Part shown: piece by piece, positions 17,623 through 27,049 of the stretch
How positions within the stretch are numbered: position 1 is the stretch's first letter
Layout of the letters: each line of letters starts with the position of its first letter
Assembly (NCBI GenBank): GCA_023425865.1
Contig: JAFABV010000010.1
Coordinates: 1 to 64,000, forward strand
DNA length: 64,000 nucleotides
Source: Bacteroidota bacterium
GTDB taxonomy: Bacteria; Bacteroidota; Bacteroidia; Bacteroidales; Bacteroidaceae
Direction: 5' to 3'
The notes under the pieces: generated by a model
The model's database searches: none
Seen by the model: the letters and a program-made list of their open reading frames with translations, nothing else
What the model was told of the DNA's origin: nothing
Made by a program: the position numbers and the translations under genes

Positions 17623-18921
17623 ATGCGTAAAAGAAGTCTTATCCTTTTCTTCTTATTGACAATGCTACCCTTTGCTGTGGCTAAGGCTGCCGGCAAATTT
17701 ACACTTGTCGTGGATGCAGGGCACGGAGGCCATGATTTTGGCGCGCCGGGAGCTGTGACATACGAAAAAATACTTACCTTGAGATATGCGTTGGCATTTG
17801 GCAAGATGGTAGAACGTAATTGTCCTGATGTGCGTGTAGTGTATACCCGCAAGACCGATGTCTTCATTCCGTTGCACCGGCGGGCCGAGCTTGCCAACAA
17901 CGAAAAGGCCGATCTCTTCCTCTCATTCCATATCAATGCCTTGGAGAAAAATCACACCGCACGTGGATTCCAGAGCTATACCTTGGGGCGTGGGGCACGG
18001 TCGGGCGACAGGGGACTGCGCGAGAACCTTGAGGTGGCCAAGCGTGAGAACTCGGTAATATTTCTTGAGAAAGATTATAAGAAGGTGTACAAGGGACTGG
18101 ATGTCAATTCACCCGAGACCGATATCATGTTCGAGTTTATCGCTGACAAGAACCGTGAGCGCAGCGTAGAGCTCTCGCGGCTGATGCAGCAAGAGGTGTG
18201 TCGTGCCACCGGAAGGCCCGATGGAGGCCCGCATCAGGATAATCTGGCTGTATTGCGACTGACGTCCATGCCCGCGGCGTTGCTTGAGTTGGGATTTATC
18301 TCTACGCCCGAGGAAGAACAGTTTATGAACTCTGATGTGGCGTTAGACCTTTACACCAAGGGGTTTTATAATGCTTTTATCAAGTATAAGAATAAGTATG
18401 ACACCAATATTGAGGTGCCTTATCGCAACAGTAACGCTGACGTGTCGGGCCAACTGGTGGATGTGACTCAGCCGGTGTTGGCGCAAACGCCCGACAGTGA
18501 CACGCGGGTGGCACCCACTGAGAGGCAGGAGCCGGCAAGGGCGTCGAGGCAGGGAGAGACAGACGAGAGCGAGCGGACGCGGTCGGCTCAGCGCGGTAAC
18601 AGTCAGCCAGCCGCCCATGCCAATACTGTTGCGGCAAGGTCGGTAGACGCTGCCAAGCCTGTATTCAAGATACAGGTCCTTACCAGCAGCCGTACGCTCA
18701 GTACCAACGACGCTCGGTTCAAGGGGCTTTCTGGATGTGAGATGTTTGAAGAAGGTGGCGTCAAAAAATACACTTATGGTGCCAGCAACAATTATAACGA
18801 GATTTACCGGTTGCGTAAGCAGATCGTCGAACAGTTCCCCGATTGTTTTATCATAGCCTTTAAGAACGGGTCAAAGATTGACGTGAACGAGGGCATCAGG
18901 GAATTTAAGTCAAATAGATAA
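17623..18921 (+). CDS. Exported N-acetylmuramoyl-L-alanine amidase (Amidase_3) with SPOR-like tail
   Basis: A 432-aa periplasmic zinc amidase that cuts the bond between MurNAc and L-Ala, used in daughter-cell separation. The signal peptide is residues 1-23. Zinc ligands are His34 in VVDAGHGG, Glu48 and His103 in SFHINAL, and the catalytic Glu is in ALLELGFIST near 220. A low-complexity linker (about 270-345, rich in Ala, Arg, Glu and Gln) leads to a final domain starting FKIQVLTSS and ending CFIIAFKNG. That end resembles a SPOR fold, which binds denuded septal glycan. The mlaD-like gene follows 19 bp downstream, so the two are probably one operon concerned with the envelope. Confidence 0.9.
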   Translation: MRKRSLILFFLLTMLPFAVAKAAGKFTLVVDAGHGGHDFGAPGAVTYEKILTLRYALAFGKMVERNCPDVRVVYTRKTDVFIPLHRRAELANNEKADLFLSFHINALEKNHTARGFQSYTLGRGARSGDRGLRENLEVAKRENSVIFLEKDYKKVYKGLDVNSPETDIMFEFIADKNRERSVELSRLMQQEVCRATGRPDGGPHQDNLAVLRLTSMPAALLELGFISTPEEEQFMNSDVALDLYTKGFYNAFIKYKNKYDTNIEVPYRNSNADVSGQLVDVTQPVLAQTPDSDTRVAPTERQEPARASRQGETDESERTRSAQRGNSQPAAHANTVAARSVDAAKPVFKIQVLTSSRTLSTNDARFKGLSGCEMFEEGGVKKYTYGASNNYNEIYRLRKQIVEQFPDCFIIAFKNGSKIDVNEGIREFKSNR

Positions 18922-18940
18922 GATTTTAGGAGAACGTATA

Positions 18941-19864
18941 ATGAAGTTTTTTACGAATGAAATCAAAATAGCCATTGTTGCCATATTAGGTATTGTGGTG
19001 TTGTTCTTTGGGTTGAATTTCCTCAAAGGAGCGTCTGTTTTCTCGAATGATAACACCTATTTTATCAAGTTTGATAACGTAGAGGGACTCTCGGCCTCTA
19101 ACACCATCTTTGCCGATGGCTATCAGGTGGGTGTTGTCAAGGATATAGCGTACGATTATTCGGGCAATGGCGGCATCTTGGTAAAGATAGACGTTGACAC
19201 CAATCTCCGTATTCCCAAGGGCTCTTCGGCCGAGATAGTGAGTGATATGATGGGCAATGTGAAGATGAATCTGTTGCTGCCCAAACACACGAACGACTAT
19301 ATTGCCGTGGGCGATACGATTGTAGGTAGTCAGAGCGCAGGGCTGATGGCCATGGTAGGAGGCCTGATGCCTACCGTGCAGCAGATGTTGCCCAAGGTTG
19401 ACAGCATACTTTCTAACGTCAATGCACTCTTGGCTGATCCCGCCTTGGCACAGTCGCTCCACAACGCGAAAGAGATTTCTGACAACCTCAATGCCACTTC
19501 CAAAAACCTCAATACACTGATGGCTGACCTCAATACTCGTATGCCTGGTATGATGAATAAGGCTGACTTGGCACTCGACAAAGTGGGCACTACACTCGAC
19601 AATACATCCAAACTCACCGCCAATCTGGCCCAGATTGATGTGCAGGGAACGATGGCACAGGTCAACCAAACTTTGTCGAATGTGCAGGAGTTGACCGCCA
19701 AACTTAACAGTAAGGACGGCACTCTCGGCCTGTTGATGAACGATGACCGTCTCTATTTCGACCTGCACAACACTGTGCATAGTGCTGACTCTTTGCTTAC
19801 CGACCTCAAGGCGCACCCCAAGCGCTACGTACACTTCTCATTATTCGGTAAGAAAGATAGGTAA
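18941..19864 (+). CDS. MlaD/MCE-family lipid transport protein
   Basis: A 307-aa inner-membrane-anchored periplasmic protein. Residues about 8-28 form one transmembrane helix. Residues 38-115 are the MCE domain (YFIKFDNVEGLSASNTIFADGYQVGVVKDI), and a long helical part follows with repeated LN.L/NT heptad-like spacing. MCE proteins form hexameric rings that pass phospholipids between membranes with an MlaE/MlaF ABC transporter. No permease or ATPase gene is adjacent here, so the partner must be elsewhere. It is linked to the amidase gene. Confidence 0.88.
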   Translation: MKFFTNEIKIAIVAILGIVVLFFGLNFLKGASVFSNDNTYFIKFDNVEGLSASNTIFADGYQVGVVKDIAYDYSGNGGILVKIDVDTNLRIPKGSSAEIVSDMMGNVKMNLLLPKHTNDYIAVGDTIVGSQSAGLMAMVGGLMPTVQQMLPKVDSILSNVNALLADPALAQSLHNAKEISDNLNATSKNLNTLMADLNTRMPGMMNKADLALDKVGTTLDNTSKLTANLAQIDVQGTMAQVNQTLSNVQELTAKLNSKDGTLGLLMNDDRLYFDLHNTVHSADSLLTDLKAHPKRYVHFSLFGKKDR

Positions 19865-20222
19865 TTTAAAAATAGTCTAAATATCCCAAATTTGATGTTT
19901 CACGAGACGCATTAGTGGGCATAATCATGCTAAAGCACTTTATATATGATGTTTCAGTAATGTTTCACATTGCGCCGTAATCATTTTATGGTTGATGGCA
20001 TGGTGCTCATTATCAGTGTATTATGAATCCGCAACAGGCTGTTGGCCATTTCCTTCTACATAAAGAGCATAACTCTCCCTATTTGAGTAAGTTATCGGCG
20101 CACGCCCGCTTAGGGTGACAGATTGCCGATTTGCAGAAGAGGGAAATGTTTACTAAATTTGCATTTGCAATAAAAGACTAAGAAACGTCGCTAAGGCACA
20201 CCAGTCAAAAACATCATTGCTA
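19865..20222. other. Region upstream of dnaA with TGTTTCA repeats
   Basis: 358 bp, more AT-rich than its surroundings, with no gene. ATGTTTCA occurs three times on the plus strand (19895, 19949, 19960), twice as ATGTTTCAC. No TTATCCACA-type DnaA boxes were found on either strand, so an origin is not supported. The dnaA promoter is at 20130-20161. Confidence 0.6.
20130..20161 (+). promoter_or_regulatory. dnaA promoter, TTTG-N20-TAAATTTG
   Basis: TTTG at 20130-20133 and TAAATTTG at 20154-20161 with a 20-bp spacer form a near-ideal Bacteroidetes promoter. The leader is about 55 nt. Confidence 0.75.
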
Positions 20223-21632
20223 ATGAAAGTAAGTCCTGATGCTCGTTGGGATCAAGCCCTTGCGCTCATCCGCAGGAATGTCACCGAGCAGATATATAAT
20301 ACATGGTTCAAGTCCATCGTCTTCGAGCAATATGACGAAGCTCAGAAGATGATACTTGTGCAGGTGCCCAGCCCTTTTGTGTATGAGTACCTGGAGGAGA
20401 ACTTTGTAGACTTATTGGGCAGGGTGCTTTTTAATTGCTTTGGTAAGGGTATCCGCCTGTCTTACCGTGTTGTTACAGACAAGGAGCATAATCTCTCACA
20501 GGATATAGAGGCTGAGCCGACTGACGCTATCGATAAGCCACAGGGACGGTCGCGTGCCAATCAGAGTCCTACGTTACTCGATGCGGCACAGCCTCAGCAA
20601 CTCAATCCGCAGCTCAATCCACATCTTACTTTCAGCAACTATGTAGAGGGCGACAGCAATAAGCTGCCACGTTCTGTGGGATTGTCTATTGCCGAACATC
20701 CCAATACGATGCAGTTTAACCCGATGTTCATCTTCGGACCGTCGGGTTGTGGCAAGACACACCTGATCAATGCCATTGGTGTGCGCACGAAGCAGCTGTT
20801 TCCGCAGAAGCGCGTACTCTATATCAGCGCCCGTCTTTTCCAGGTGCAGTACACCAATGCCGTGCTGCAAAACAGCGTCAACGAGTTCATTACCTTCTAT
20901 CAGACCATTGATATGCTGATCGTGGATGATATTCAGGAGTGGGTGAACGCAGAGAAGACGCAGGAGACTTTCTTCCATATTTTCAATCATCTCTTCCGTA
21001 ACGGCAAGCGTATTATTCTTGCCTCCGACCGTCCTCCGGTTGACCTCAAGGGTATGCCCGACCGCTTGTTGACTCGTTTCTCCTGCGGTTTGATAGCTGA
21101 GTTGGAGCGTCCGAACCTGCAGTTGTGTGTTGATATACTCGACAGCAAGATTAGGAGAGACGGGCTGAAGATTCCGGCGGACGTCATTCAGTTTATCGCC
21201 CAGACCGCCAATGGCAGCGTGCGCGACCTCGAAGGCGTCATCAATTCGCTGATGGCTTATTCCATTGTCTATAATTGTAATATCGACATGCGGTTGGCCG
21301 AGCGCGTGATCAAGCGTGCCGTTAAGGTTGATGACCGTCCGCTGACGGTGGACGATATTCTTGATAAGGTGTGCAACCACTTTAATGTTACGGCTGCTCA
21401 GGTCAACTCCAAGTGCCGTAAGCACGACTATGTGGTGGCTCGACAGGTGTCGATGTATCTGGCGCAGAAGTACACCAAGATGCCTGCCAGCCGGATAGGC
21501 AAACTGGTGGGCAACCGTGACCACTCTACAGTGATTCACAGCTGCTCGCAGATCGAAAAGCGTATGATGGTCGACAAGCTCTTCGCTGACGAGATTTCAA
21601 GCATAGAAACATCGTTTAAGTTGAAGTCATAG
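20223..21632 (+). CDS. dnaA: Chromosomal replication initiator DnaA
   Basis: A 469-aa AAA+ protein that binds and melts the replication origin. Domain I covers residues 1-85 (QIYNTWFKSIVFEQY) and a variable domain II follows. The ATPase has Walker A GPSGCGKT at 172-179 and Walker B LIVDDIQEW. Domain IV has the DNA-binding signature SRIGKLVGNRDHSTVIHS. The start is the ATG at 20223 rather than an in-frame TTG two codons upstream. The gene has its own promoter and terminator. The absence of recF or dnaN next to it is normal in this group; recF lies 19 kb away. Confidence 0.97.
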   Translation: MKVSPDARWDQALALIRRNVTEQIYNTWFKSIVFEQYDEAQKMILVQVPSPFVYEYLEENFVDLLGRVLFNCFGKGIRLSYRVVTDKEHNLSQDIEAEPTDAIDKPQGRSRANQSPTLLDAAQPQQLNPQLNPHLTFSNYVEGDSNKLPRSVGLSIAEHPNTMQFNPMFIFGPSGCGKTHLINAIGVRTKQLFPQKRVLYISARLFQVQYTNAVLQNSVNEFITFYQTIDMLIVDDIQEWVNAEKTQETFFHIFNHLFRNGKRIILASDRPPVDLKGMPDRLLTRFSCGLIAELERPNLQLCVDILDSKIRRDGLKIPADVIQFIAQTANGSVRDLEGVINSLMAYSIVYNCNIDMRLAERVIKRAVKVDDRPLTVDDILDKVCNHFNVTAAQVNSKCRKHDYVVARQVSMYLAQKYTKMPASRIGKLVGNRDHSTVIHSCSQIEKRMMVDKLFADEISSIETSFKLKS

Positions 21633-21659
21633 TATAAGTTTTACATGATTTAGATATAT

Positions 21660-21696
21660 AAAGAGGATATGCCGATGCATATCCTCTTTCTTTTTA
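21660..21696 (+). terminator. dnaA terminator
   Basis: Arms 21660-21672 and 21677-21689 (AAAGAGGATATGC and complement) have a 4-nt loop and are followed by CTTTTTATA. Confidence 0.88.
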
Positions 21697-21794
21697 TATG
21701 CTCGCCATGAGCATGAGTCAAGGTTCGAAGCGAGCTTTTACCGCGCTTCTATTGCTTGCCGCAAGTTATGTTTCGGCAAGTATCTGCTGGTAAA

Positions 21795-23000
21795 TTATTG
21801 GCGTGTAAAGTCTGGAATCTTCACTGGTACCGAGCCATTATCCAGGGATAAGCGTGTGAGTTCGGCGATGGCACACCATTCTGCCAAGTCGTAAACGTCC
21901 ATGTCTAAAGGCTTTCCCTCGTGCAGGTGTTGGGCCAAGCGGTAGTCCATCATATAGGCAATACCCCCGCGGTTGTTGTCTGCGCGTAGTGCTGTCTCGC
22001 GAATATCCTTGATTTCAGTCGGCAGATATTTTTCGAGGAGCGCCTCGCACGCCTCGTCCGAACATGGTCCGTCGTCGAAATACAGTTCATGTATGGGGTA
22101 CTTGCTGGCATACCCTTTCGTTCCAACGATGCGATATTGCCGACTATAGGGGCGTGGCGACAAGACATCGTGTTGGAGCAAAATGCTTTTGCCTCTTCGC
22201 GTACGTATCAAGGTAGAGGTCTGGTCACCGTTGGCAAAGCCTCCCTGTTCTTGCGGCATCATCTCCCGCCATTTGGCCACACCGTTGAAAGAGTTGGTAT
22301 CTACAGACACAAGAAAGTCTAACCAGTCACTGCGGTGAATGTCGAGAACTCGGCATATCGGTCCGAATCCGTGCGTAGGATAGATGTCACCGCGATGGTG
22401 GGCATTGTAAGTCAGGCGCCAGTTCGTCCAATTCTTACCAAGCTGATGGAAATATGCTCCCTCCACATGCACGATTTCACCAAACAATCCGGCCTTGGCC
22501 ATGGCCAGCGTCGACAGCTCAAAGGCGTCGTAGCAGCAGTTTTCGAGCATCATGCAGTGCAGCTGTTCGCGTTCTGCCAAGTCTATCAGCTGCCAGCAGT
22601 CGTGAAGGGTAAGCACCGCCGGCACCTCTATGGCCACGTGTTTGCCGTGTGTAAGTGCACAGTGGGCCACGCTGTAATGGCTCTCCCAGTCTGTACAAAT
22701 ATAGATTAAATTGACGTCGCTGTTGCAAACAGCCTCGAAGGAGTTGTAGACCTTAACGTTAGCTACACCGTGGTCTTGTAGCACATGCTTTGCCTGTTCG
22801 ATAGAATCCCGCGATACATCGCAGATGGCCGTTATCTTCGCAAAAGGGATATGGCACCAGCGTTGCAGGGCAGCTTGTCCTCTGTTGCCCACTCCGATGA
22901 ATCCAACCTTTACTGTTTCGATGGGCGCGACAGCCAGTCCGGCCACCGATTTCTGTCCTGCTCCGCGCGAGGGGACGCGCGTTTCAATGATGTTTGTCAT
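21795..23000 (-). CDS. Gfo/Idh/MocA oxidoreductase, GH109-like
   Basis: A 401-aa protein. The Rossmann motif VGFIGVGNRG is at residues 32-41. The second half has ENCCYDAFELSTLAMAKAGLFGEIVHVEGAY and HRGDIYPTHGFGPICRVLDIHRSDW, close to the GH109 family, whose members remove alpha-N-acetylgalactosamine from glycans by an NAD-dependent oxidation/elimination mechanism. Many GH109-like proteins have other activities, so the substrate is uncertain. No signal peptide is obvious; residues 1-30 are a polar stretch without a lipobox. A TAAATTTG box ends only 7 nt before the ATG, so the mRNA is probably leaderless. Confidence 0.82.
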   Translation of the reverse strand: MTNIIETRVPSRGAGQKSVAGLAVAPIETVKVGFIGVGNRGQAALQRWCHIPFAKITAICDVSRDSIEQAKHVLQDHGVANVKVYNSFEAVCNSDVNLIYICTDWESHYSVAHCALTHGKHVAIEVPAVLTLHDCWQLIDLAEREQLHCMMLENCCYDAFELSTLAMAKAGLFGEIVHVEGAYFHQLGKNWTNWRLTYNAHHRGDIYPTHGFGPICRVLDIHRSDWLDFLVSVDTNSFNGVAKWREMMPQEQGGFANGDQTSTLIRTRRGKSILLQHDVLSPRPYSRQYRIVGTKGYASKYPIHELYFDDGPCSDEACEALLEKYLPTEIKDIRETALRADNNRGGIAYMMDYRLAQHLHEGKPLDMDVYDLAEWCAIAELTRLSLDNGSVPVKIPDFTRQ

Positions 23001-23007
23001 ACGATTG

Positions 23008-23015
23008 CAAATTTA
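23008..23015 (-). promoter_or_regulatory. TAAATTTG -7 box almost touching the GH109-like start
   Basis: Minus-strand TAnnTTTG box whose last base is 7 nt from the A of the ATG at 23000, predicting a leader of 0-3 nt. Confidence 0.55.
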
Positions 23016-23259
23016 CAACAAATCTCGAAAAGGGAGTAAGCCTAACCCCAATTAATAGCCAAAGCAGGTGTTCAATTTTGCGTGTCAATGTTCACCTGCC
23101 AGCCAAACATCGACATCATGCCCCCCTTGCCACGTGCGGCAAATGCCCCAAAATAAGTTGAGCGGCAGCCTATGGGCAGCCACCCATGCAAGCAGGCTGC
23201 CTGAGATCAGACAGCCTGCCGGGTATTTGTTGATTTTCTGTGGGATAATACCTTCCCGG

Positions 23260-25341
23260 TTAGAGATTAATTTTCACGTTACCTCCTGCCATGACCCATA
23301 GCCCGGGCTGTTTCACTGGACCAAAGTCGTAGTACCGGTGGCAGGTGAGGTTGTCGGCCTTGACATAGAGCTGCCATGTGCGTTCAGTCCACATGAGTTT
23401 GCCGTCGAGTTTGCCATACGGCTTGTAGCCGTTCATGCGCTGCTGCCATCTGAAGGCCCATGAGGCCGTGAGGTGGCCCACAATGGGGTGGGAGAGCTCA
23501 GCCACCACCTTGTGGCGCAGATACTCGAGGGCGTAAAGCGACTTGTAGATGGGCTGTTCGGTTTCGTGCTTTTGGTGGATGTAAGCGTAGCCCACCTTGA
23601 GCAGCACCGGCGCGGTAGTGTTGCTGGTGTTAAGCAGCAGTCGCGACAGGTTGAAGTCGGCCGTGAGGTTATAGCCCATGTTGTCGAGTTTACCGATGTT
23701 CATGGCATGATACTTGGTCGATGTTTCGGTCTCATACACCCAGTCAATCATGTTGGTGCCGTTGCTGTAGAAAGCGCTGGCCACGAGCTCAATGCCATGG
23801 GTGCGGTAGCGGGTACCTATCTTGAAGGTAGAGTTGCGCTCAGGCTTGAGGTTGAGGTCGCCTTGTTGTGCTGCGTTTGACGTATAGAGGTCGGTATAAG
23901 TGGGCACACGCAGGGCTTTGTTCCAGCTGGCATAAAATTTCCAGTGGGTGTCGGGCCTGTAGCTTAGGTCTATGCCCGGGTAGAGCCTGAAGTCCTCGTC
24001 GAGCCCAGTGTTCTTGTTGGCCAAGAGTCCGGCCGACAGGGTGAACCCACCCAAGAAGATATTGTGTTCCACAAAGAGGCTCGTATTGGTGCGGTTTCCC
24101 TCGCGCGAATACTTCCTGTCAGTTCCGCCAATGTCTTTCCACCGGCTTTCCTCAAGCACGTCTCCGTATGCGGTAGAGCGTATATGCTCCTTGCGTATCT
24201 CACCGCCCACCGAGGTTTTTCCCACAATCCAGTCGAGGTCCATGTTGAGCGACGCGCCGTAGACATCGGTCTGGTGATAGTTCTCGCCAGCGTTGGCGCC
24301 TTCGCTTCCACGGATGAGCTGGTAGTGGTCCAGGTCGCGATGACCGTAGACCATGGGCTTCAGCACAAGTCGTGTGAGAAACGGACTTTCGCTGTTGCTG
24401 AACGGCCGCACATGGGCGCTCACCGAGGCCATGTATCGGCGGGTCTCCTCATACTGGTTGGGAAACTTGGCCGAGTAGAACGTGTTGGCACCATAGTCTT
24501 GCGAGCTGATGCCTGCCTGCCAGTCGAGGTCCAATGCCTCCGCGCTCATCGTGCCTTGGTAGAATACGCGTCGTTTTTTGAAGTCGGCGTTGTCGGTTCC
24601 GCCATCGCTCTGCACATATCCTCCCGACAGCTGATGGCTCGTGGTGAGCTTGTGGTTGCGGGTGTGCAGCCCGCCCCATGTCACTCCAGCGTCAGCGCCG
24701 AAGGTGCCGAAAGAGCCCCCCTGCCCATCTACCCTCACACTGCTCCGCGAGTCGGGACGCGTCACGATGTTGATGGCACCACTGAAGGCCGTAGCCCCAA
24801 AGATACGTGCCGAGGCCCCTTCGAGCACCTCGATACGCTCAATGTCGTACAGCGAAACGGGGAAGTCGGCGGCATTGTGTCCGGTCTGAGGACTCGACAG
24901 CGGCATGCCATTCAATAGGATGGCAATCTGGTCGAATGTTCCGCCATTGATCGAGATGTCCGTCTGCACACCGAAGCCACCGCGTTGACGGACATCCACG
25001 CCCGTGGCTAATTTTAATACGTCGTTGATGGTCTGTGCCTCGGCACGATGAATGTCATCACGCGAGATGACCTCAACAATCTTGGCCGACTGCAGCGCAG
25101 TCAGCGGCGCCCTGGACCCGGTCACCTGGACCTCGTCTAAGCGCTGTTCTCCAAAGCTCACCGTGTCGGCTGCGGCCATCGGTTTGGTAGCGATGCCATC
25201 GGCCTTGGCGTAGGTCAAGGTCGAGACGCTCAGCACCCCGATGAGCACCTCTTTGCCCAATGCGGCAAAGAGGCTGTAGCCCTTGCGGCTGAAATGCTTG
25301 AAGATCAGAGCTTGGCGCTTGTTAAACAATATAGTATTCAT
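23260..25341 (-). CDS. TonB-dependent outer-membrane receptor (BtuB-like)
   Basis: A receptor of about 693 aa for energised uptake across the outer membrane. After an unusual N-terminus with basic residues and a hydrophobic stretch (about 30-45) comes the plug domain: VEVISRDDIHRAEAQTINDVL, DISINGGTFDQIAILLNGM, then RIEVLEGASARIFGATAFSGAINIVT. The 22-strand barrel ends at LWVMAGGNVKINL. The plug resembles Bacteroidetes BtuB-type receptors more than SusC: there is no N-terminal carboxypeptidase-like domain and no SusD partner. No cobalamin riboswitch fits upstream, so the ligand is open (cobamide, siderophore or other). The start at 25341 is set by the TACCTTTG box at 25352-25359. Confidence 0.85.
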   Translation of the reverse strand: MNTILFNKRQALIFKHFSRKGYSLFAALGKEVLIGVLSVSTLTYAKADGIATKPMAAADTVSFGEQRLDEVQVTGSRAPLTALQSAKIVEVISRDDIHRAEAQTINDVLKLATGVDVRQRGGFGVQTDISINGGTFDQIAILLNGMPLSSPQTGHNAADFPVSLYDIERIEVLEGASARIFGATAFSGAINIVTRPDSRSSVRVDGQGGSFGTFGADAGVTWGGLHTRNHKLTTSHQLSGGYVQSDGGTDNADFKKRRVFYQGTMSAEALDLDWQAGISSQDYGANTFYSAKFPNQYEETRRYMASVSAHVRPFSNSESPFLTRLVLKPMVYGHRDLDHYQLIRGSEGANAGENYHQTDVYGASLNMDLDWIVGKTSVGGEIRKEHIRSTAYGDVLEESRWKDIGGTDRKYSREGNRTNTSLFVEHNIFLGGFTLSAGLLANKNTGLDEDFRLYPGIDLSYRPDTHWKFYASWNKALRVPTYTDLYTSNAAQQGDLNLKPERNSTFKIGTRYRTHGIELVASAFYSNGTNMIDWVYETETSTKYHAMNIGKLDNMGYNLTADFNLSRLLLNTSNTTAPVLLKVGYAYIHQKHETEQPIYKSLYALEYLRHKVVAELSHPIVGHLTASWAFRWQQRMNGYKPYGKLDGKLMWTERTWQLYVKADNLTCHRYYDFGPVKQPGLWVMAGGNVKINL

Positions 25342-25351
25342 AAAGCGCTGG

Positions 25352-25359
25352 CAAAGGTA
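25352..25359 (-). promoter_or_regulatory. TACCTTTG -7 box for the TonB receptor
   Basis: Minus-strand TAnnTTTG box 10 nt before the ATG at 25341, predicting a leader of about 3-6 nt. It lies 32 bp downstream of the serpin terminator hairpin, so the receptor has its own promoter. Confidence 0.6.
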
Positions 25360-25391
25360 CAAAAGTTTTCCGAAAAGATGGTCTGTTGTCA

Positions 25392-25423
25392 TAAAAAATC
25401 CCGGCATACACTTATGCCGGGAT
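25392..25423 (-). terminator. Serpin terminator
   Basis: Perfect 10-bp arms 25398-25407 and 25414-25423 (ATCCCGGCAT and complement) with a 6-nt loop; on the minus strand TTTTTTAT follows. Confidence 0.88.
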
Positions 25424-25491
25424 CACCGTTATTGTTGTCAGAAATACGGCCGTCGTCCGACGGCAGGGTACAGATATTTGTCTATACTTTA

Positions 25492-26766
25492 TCAGTCACC
25501 CATATAAGTACCTACGAAGAAGATGGCGTTGCTGTTGTTCTCGCTGATGAGATACACAAAGGGGCGGTCGGCATGAAACTCGCCCTTCTCCAACATCATC
25601 GGCGGAGCCGTCGTCTCCATGGTTCCTGTCACGGTGACAGCCGTGGCCTTGCTACCTTCCTCGTCGACCTCAATGCGCGCCTTTTGCAGCATTTTGCTGA
25701 TAAATAGGTTCACCTTCTCACACATATTGGGTATCTGTGCGTAATATCTGCTGAAGGCCCGTTGTATGCCCATGGCTTTCAAGACCTCGTTGAGTTCGGT
25801 GGTGTTATTGGTCGTAAACTTCGGCATCTTGATGTCGAGTTCAGTTCTTTGCGCATTGTTGAGCGTCTCTTTCCAGTTGGCCGTCGTCAGAGTGGCCATC
25901 ACGTCGTCTACCGTTTTTCCTTCCCGGGGCAAGAGCACCATCATGTTCCATGCCGTGCCACTGCCGTAAGGAAGCCACAGCGTGCTGTAAGTGTCGTTAT
26001 AAGCATATAGTGCCTCGGCCTTGTTATGCATCATTTCAACCTTTACCTTCGCCCCATTGGCGTTGGTAAAGTCTTCGCGCCGGGTTTTCTTGGCGTCAAA
26101 CTGCTTGGTCCATTTGGCTTGGAAATACACCGCGTTGAGCAGATAGGTTACCGCGTGGGGGTTTAGTGTGTCTACGATTTCAGGTATCATGCCGTTGGTC
26201 TGCTTGTTGGTCCAGCCGTTCATTTCCTTCGCCGCGTCCGGTAAACTGAAGTCGAGCGTTTTGGCATTAGCCTTGTAATATGCCGCCATATCCTTGCTAA
26301 AGTCGCTCTTGAGCGTGTAGCCTCGGTTGGTGTATATGGCATTCGCGGTTTTGAGCGTCACCTGTCCGTCAAGCTCGGGTGCCTGTGTCATCAGTGTCTG
26401 GCACAGTTCATTGATTTCTCGTGCCGTCTTTCCGCTAAGTCCCAATGTATTGGTAATCTCCTCTTGGGTCTGGTCTGTCGCCGCATCGTTGATCATACCC
26501 AGCATATAGGTCACGCTGATGGGCGAGAGTATGCAGCTCTTCTTGGTACCGTTTACCTGGTTGACAGTACGGAAGAGGTGAAACGAAAAATCGTTGTTGT
26601 TTTCTACGAGCGACTTTTGCGGTGCGGTCAACTGCATGGTTTTAGCCTGGGGCATCATGTAAACCACCCATTCATCTTTGTCCTGTTCTTGCGTAGAGCA
26701 GGAGGTAACGGCGGCCAGCAGCAGTACAGCGACTGTCTGCATAGGATACAATCTTAGTTTCATCAT
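25492..26766 (-). CDS. Serpin-family protease inhibitor lipoprotein
   Basis: A 424-aa surface or periplasmic lipoprotein. The signal peptide ends in a lipobox with Cys23 (LAAVTSC). The serpin body follows, with ILSPISVTYMLGMINDAA in helix B and FQAKWTKQFD. Near the C-terminus the reactive-loop hinge EEGSKATAVT has the small residues needed for loop insertion, so it is probably inhibitory, and FHADRPFVYLI..FFVGTYM closes the fold. The P1 residue lies in the following TGTMETTAPPM stretch and cannot be fixed by eye. Serpins trap serine or cysteine proteases irreversibly. In gut or oral Bacteroidales they may block host or competitor proteases. It lies downstream of a SusC/SusD pair, but a terminator-like region and repeat array 3 intervene. 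Confidence 0.9.
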   Translation of the reverse strand: MMKLRLYPMQTVAVLLLAAVTSCSTQEQDKDEWVVYMMPQAKTMQLTAPQKSLVENNNDFSFHLFRTVNQVNGTKKSCILSPISVTYMLGMINDAATDQTQEEITNTLGLSGKTAREINELCQTLMTQAPELDGQVTLKTANAIYTNRGYTLKSDFSKDMAAYYKANAKTLDFSLPDAAKEMNGWTNKQTNGMIPEIVDTLNPHAVTYLLNAVYFQAKWTKQFDAKKTRREDFTNANGAKVKVEMMHNKAEALYAYNDTYSTLWLPYGSGTAWNMMVLLPREGKTVDDVMATLTTANWKETLNNAQRTELDIKMPKFTTNNTTELNEVLKAMGIQRAFSRYYAQIPNMCEKVNLFISKMLQKARIEVDEEGSKATAVTVTGTMETTAPPMMLEKGEFHADRPFVYLISENNSNAIFFVGTYMGD

Positions 26767-26957
26767 CGCGTAATAGTTTTTAGAGATTATACCTATTAAA
26801 CGCGGAAACGGTCTAAACCTTGCGCCGATGATATGTTTTTTTTTAAGTCGAGTCATGCACTTTTGTGTGTGCCACCCTATCTTCTCCCATCGCTTTCTTC
26901 CCCTCCTCACACATCCTGGAGGCTGTGCGGGTGGAATCGTTCAGGTAAGCGCGTCCG

Positions 26958-27049
26958 ATGGTTCTATATAAAATCATCGTATGGTTTAATATAGAACTAT
27001 TGTATGGTTTAATATAGAATTATCGTATGGTTTAATATAGAATCATATT
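26958..27049. repeat. Array 3 of the 23-bp near-palindromic tandem repeat (4 units)
   Basis: Units start at 26958, 26981, 27004 and 27027 (92 bp). The spacers are CGT, TGT, CGT and ATT. This array is between two genes on the same strand, unlike arrays 1 and 2, which are between convergent genes. Confidence 0.9.

Noticed and set aside
19865..20222. Replication origin in front of dnaA
   Set aside because: No TTATCCACA-like DnaA boxes or clustered AT 13-mers were found on either strand; an origin call would need GC-skew analysis of the complete chromosome.
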